Below the pieces are notes generated by a model that saw only the letters and a list, made by a program, of their open reading frames with translations, had not been told where the DNA came from and did not search any database. A stretch of DNA of 5,157 nt from an uncultured Clostridia bacterium. Its GTDB lineage: Bacteria > Bacillota > Clostridia > Oscillospirales > Ruminococcaceae. A program made the position numbers and the translations under genes. Each line of letters starts with the position of its first letter. Within the stretch, counting starts at the first letter, position 1. The stretch covers positions 1 through 5,157 of the forward strand of contig CAMYUO010000171.1 in the NCBI GenBank assembly GCA_947302065.1, read 5' to 3'. This document shows, in pieces, positions 4,523 to 5,157 of the stretch.

Positions 4523-5157
4523 CTATATACTTTTGTAAACCACGCAGGAGATGCCCGGGCAGCAGACACTGCCGCCGACCTGCTCGCTGTGTGAGTTTCC
4601 GTCTGCATCAAGGCGCAGCTGCCAGCTGCCCTCGGGCAAGTCGAAATATCTGTCCTCCTGATACGGATTGAACGCCACCACAAAGCTCTCGCTGTTGTCG
4701 AACAGGCTGAAAATGATAAACTGCTCGTCGTTCTTGCGCCAGAACGACAGCTTCTGCTCGACCTCCCACTTCATCGAGAGCCTGAAAAGCGTGCTCGACC
4801 TGCGCAGTGCAATAAGCGCCTTGTAATAGCGGAAAACATCGGCATACTTGACCTTTCTGTCCCAGCGCACCGCATTGGTGTAATCGGGCGAGTTGTAGCT
4901 GTTTTCCTCAAAGATGTTCACATCGTTAGGCTCTTCGTCAGCCTTGAGTATCCTCGGCTTTGTGCGCAGGAAATCCTGTCCGAGCTGGATAAACGGCACG
5001 CCCTGCGACAGTATCACGACAGCCGCCGACAGCTTGTCCATTTTTATCCTGTCTGCTCGTCCTCGTGCTTTGCCGAGATGCACAGCTTGTCCCAGAGCGT
5101 GTTGTTGTCGTGCGCCTCGCAGTAGTTTATCGCCTGAGTCGGCTCAAACGCCCAGCA
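4523..5157 (-). pseudogene. pulA: type I pullulanase (GH13), C-terminal part, frameshifted; 5' end outside window
   Basis: Type I pullulanase hydrolyses alpha-1,6 branch points of pullulan, starch or glycogen. From the right edge the minus strand reads INYCEAHDNNTLWDKLCIS, which includes GH13 conserved region IV with its HD pair, then AKHEDEQTG and a stop (TAA, 5046-5044). The family continues at once in the neighbouring frame: RIKMDKLSAAVVILSQGVPF, then LGQDFLRTKP, NSYNSPDYTNAVRWDR and YYKALIALRR. A C-terminal beta-sandwich follows, ending at TAG 4525-4523. One missing base between 5053 and 5048 explains the break, and adding it would give EDEQTRIKMDKL, a good family match. A GTG start at 5083 in the second frame is an artefact of this shift. 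It may be a true pseudogene or a one-base sequence error. The gene is convergent with trmO and shares a pathway with glgP. Confidence 0.85.

Larger units (their letters stand above)
4343..4526. repeat. 11-bp inverted repeat bracketing repeat copy 2
   Basis: ATAGCAGCACT (4343-4353) is the exact reverse complement of AGTGCTGCTAT (4516-4526). The left arm contains the TAG stop of trmO and the right arm contains, on the minus strand, the TAG stop of the pullulanase. The 162 bp between the arms are mostly the composite repeat. It could be an old bidirectional terminator stem whose loop received the repeat, or terminal repeats of the element. The same arms are not seen around copy 1. Confidence 0.6.

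Noticed and set aside
5041..5056. Programmed -1 frameshift in pullulanase
   Set aside because: There is no slippery heptamer before the TAA. The A-run lies after the stop, and this gene family is not known for recoding.
4523..5083. Separate 186-residue gene starting at GTG 5083
   Set aside because: Its first residues are unrelated to the family, while the neighbouring frame carries the expected pullulanase sequence over the same bases. It is the product of a frameshift.

Overview
The window reads as chromosomal DNA from a Gram-positive gut-type Clostridia, most likely a Ruminococcus-like Oscillospiraceae. This is inferred from the protein styles, the AGGAGG-type ribosome sites, a sigma-A type promoter and a base composition that looks close to 50% GC by eye. 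No species can be named from the sequence alone.

Layout. Positions 3-374 are the C-terminal end of glycogen phosphorylase (glgP), closed by a clean intrinsic terminator. A 329-bp non-coding stretch follows. It holds a GTGAATA-type repeat remnant, a possible promoter, and the first copy of a composite repeat of about 143 bp (small reading frame, perfect hairpin, conserved 58-bp palindromic core). Next come a conserved protein with a PD-(D/E)XK-like nuclease signature and a C-terminal winged-helix-like segment (704-1426) and, 14 bp later, a small VOC/glyoxalase-fold protein (1441-1791). A near-consensus promoter at 1807-1835 then drives a tight three-gene unit: a DacF/PBP5-type D-Ala-D-Ala carboxypeptidase homologue that has lost its catalytic motifs (1885-3315), a cupin (3299-3631, overlapping by 17 bp) and the tRNA methyltransferase TrmO (3636-4346, 4 bp further on). 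The second copy of the composite repeat lies between trmO and a convergent minus-strand gene. That gene is the C-terminal part of a type I pullulanase, broken by a one-base frameshift near 5048-5053.

How it fits together. Both edges are alpha-glucan degradation genes (glgP and pulA), so the locus is set in glycogen/starch metabolism. The genes between them are housekeeping or poorly characterised functions. The most novel signals are three. First, the two composite repeat units keep the same architecture while the hairpin sequence differs and stays base-paired. Second, the PBP5-family protein has all three active-site motifs altered yet sits behind an excellent promoter with an intact secreted/membrane architecture. 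Third, the nuclease-like/winged-helix protein has one repeat copy filling its putative 5' leader.
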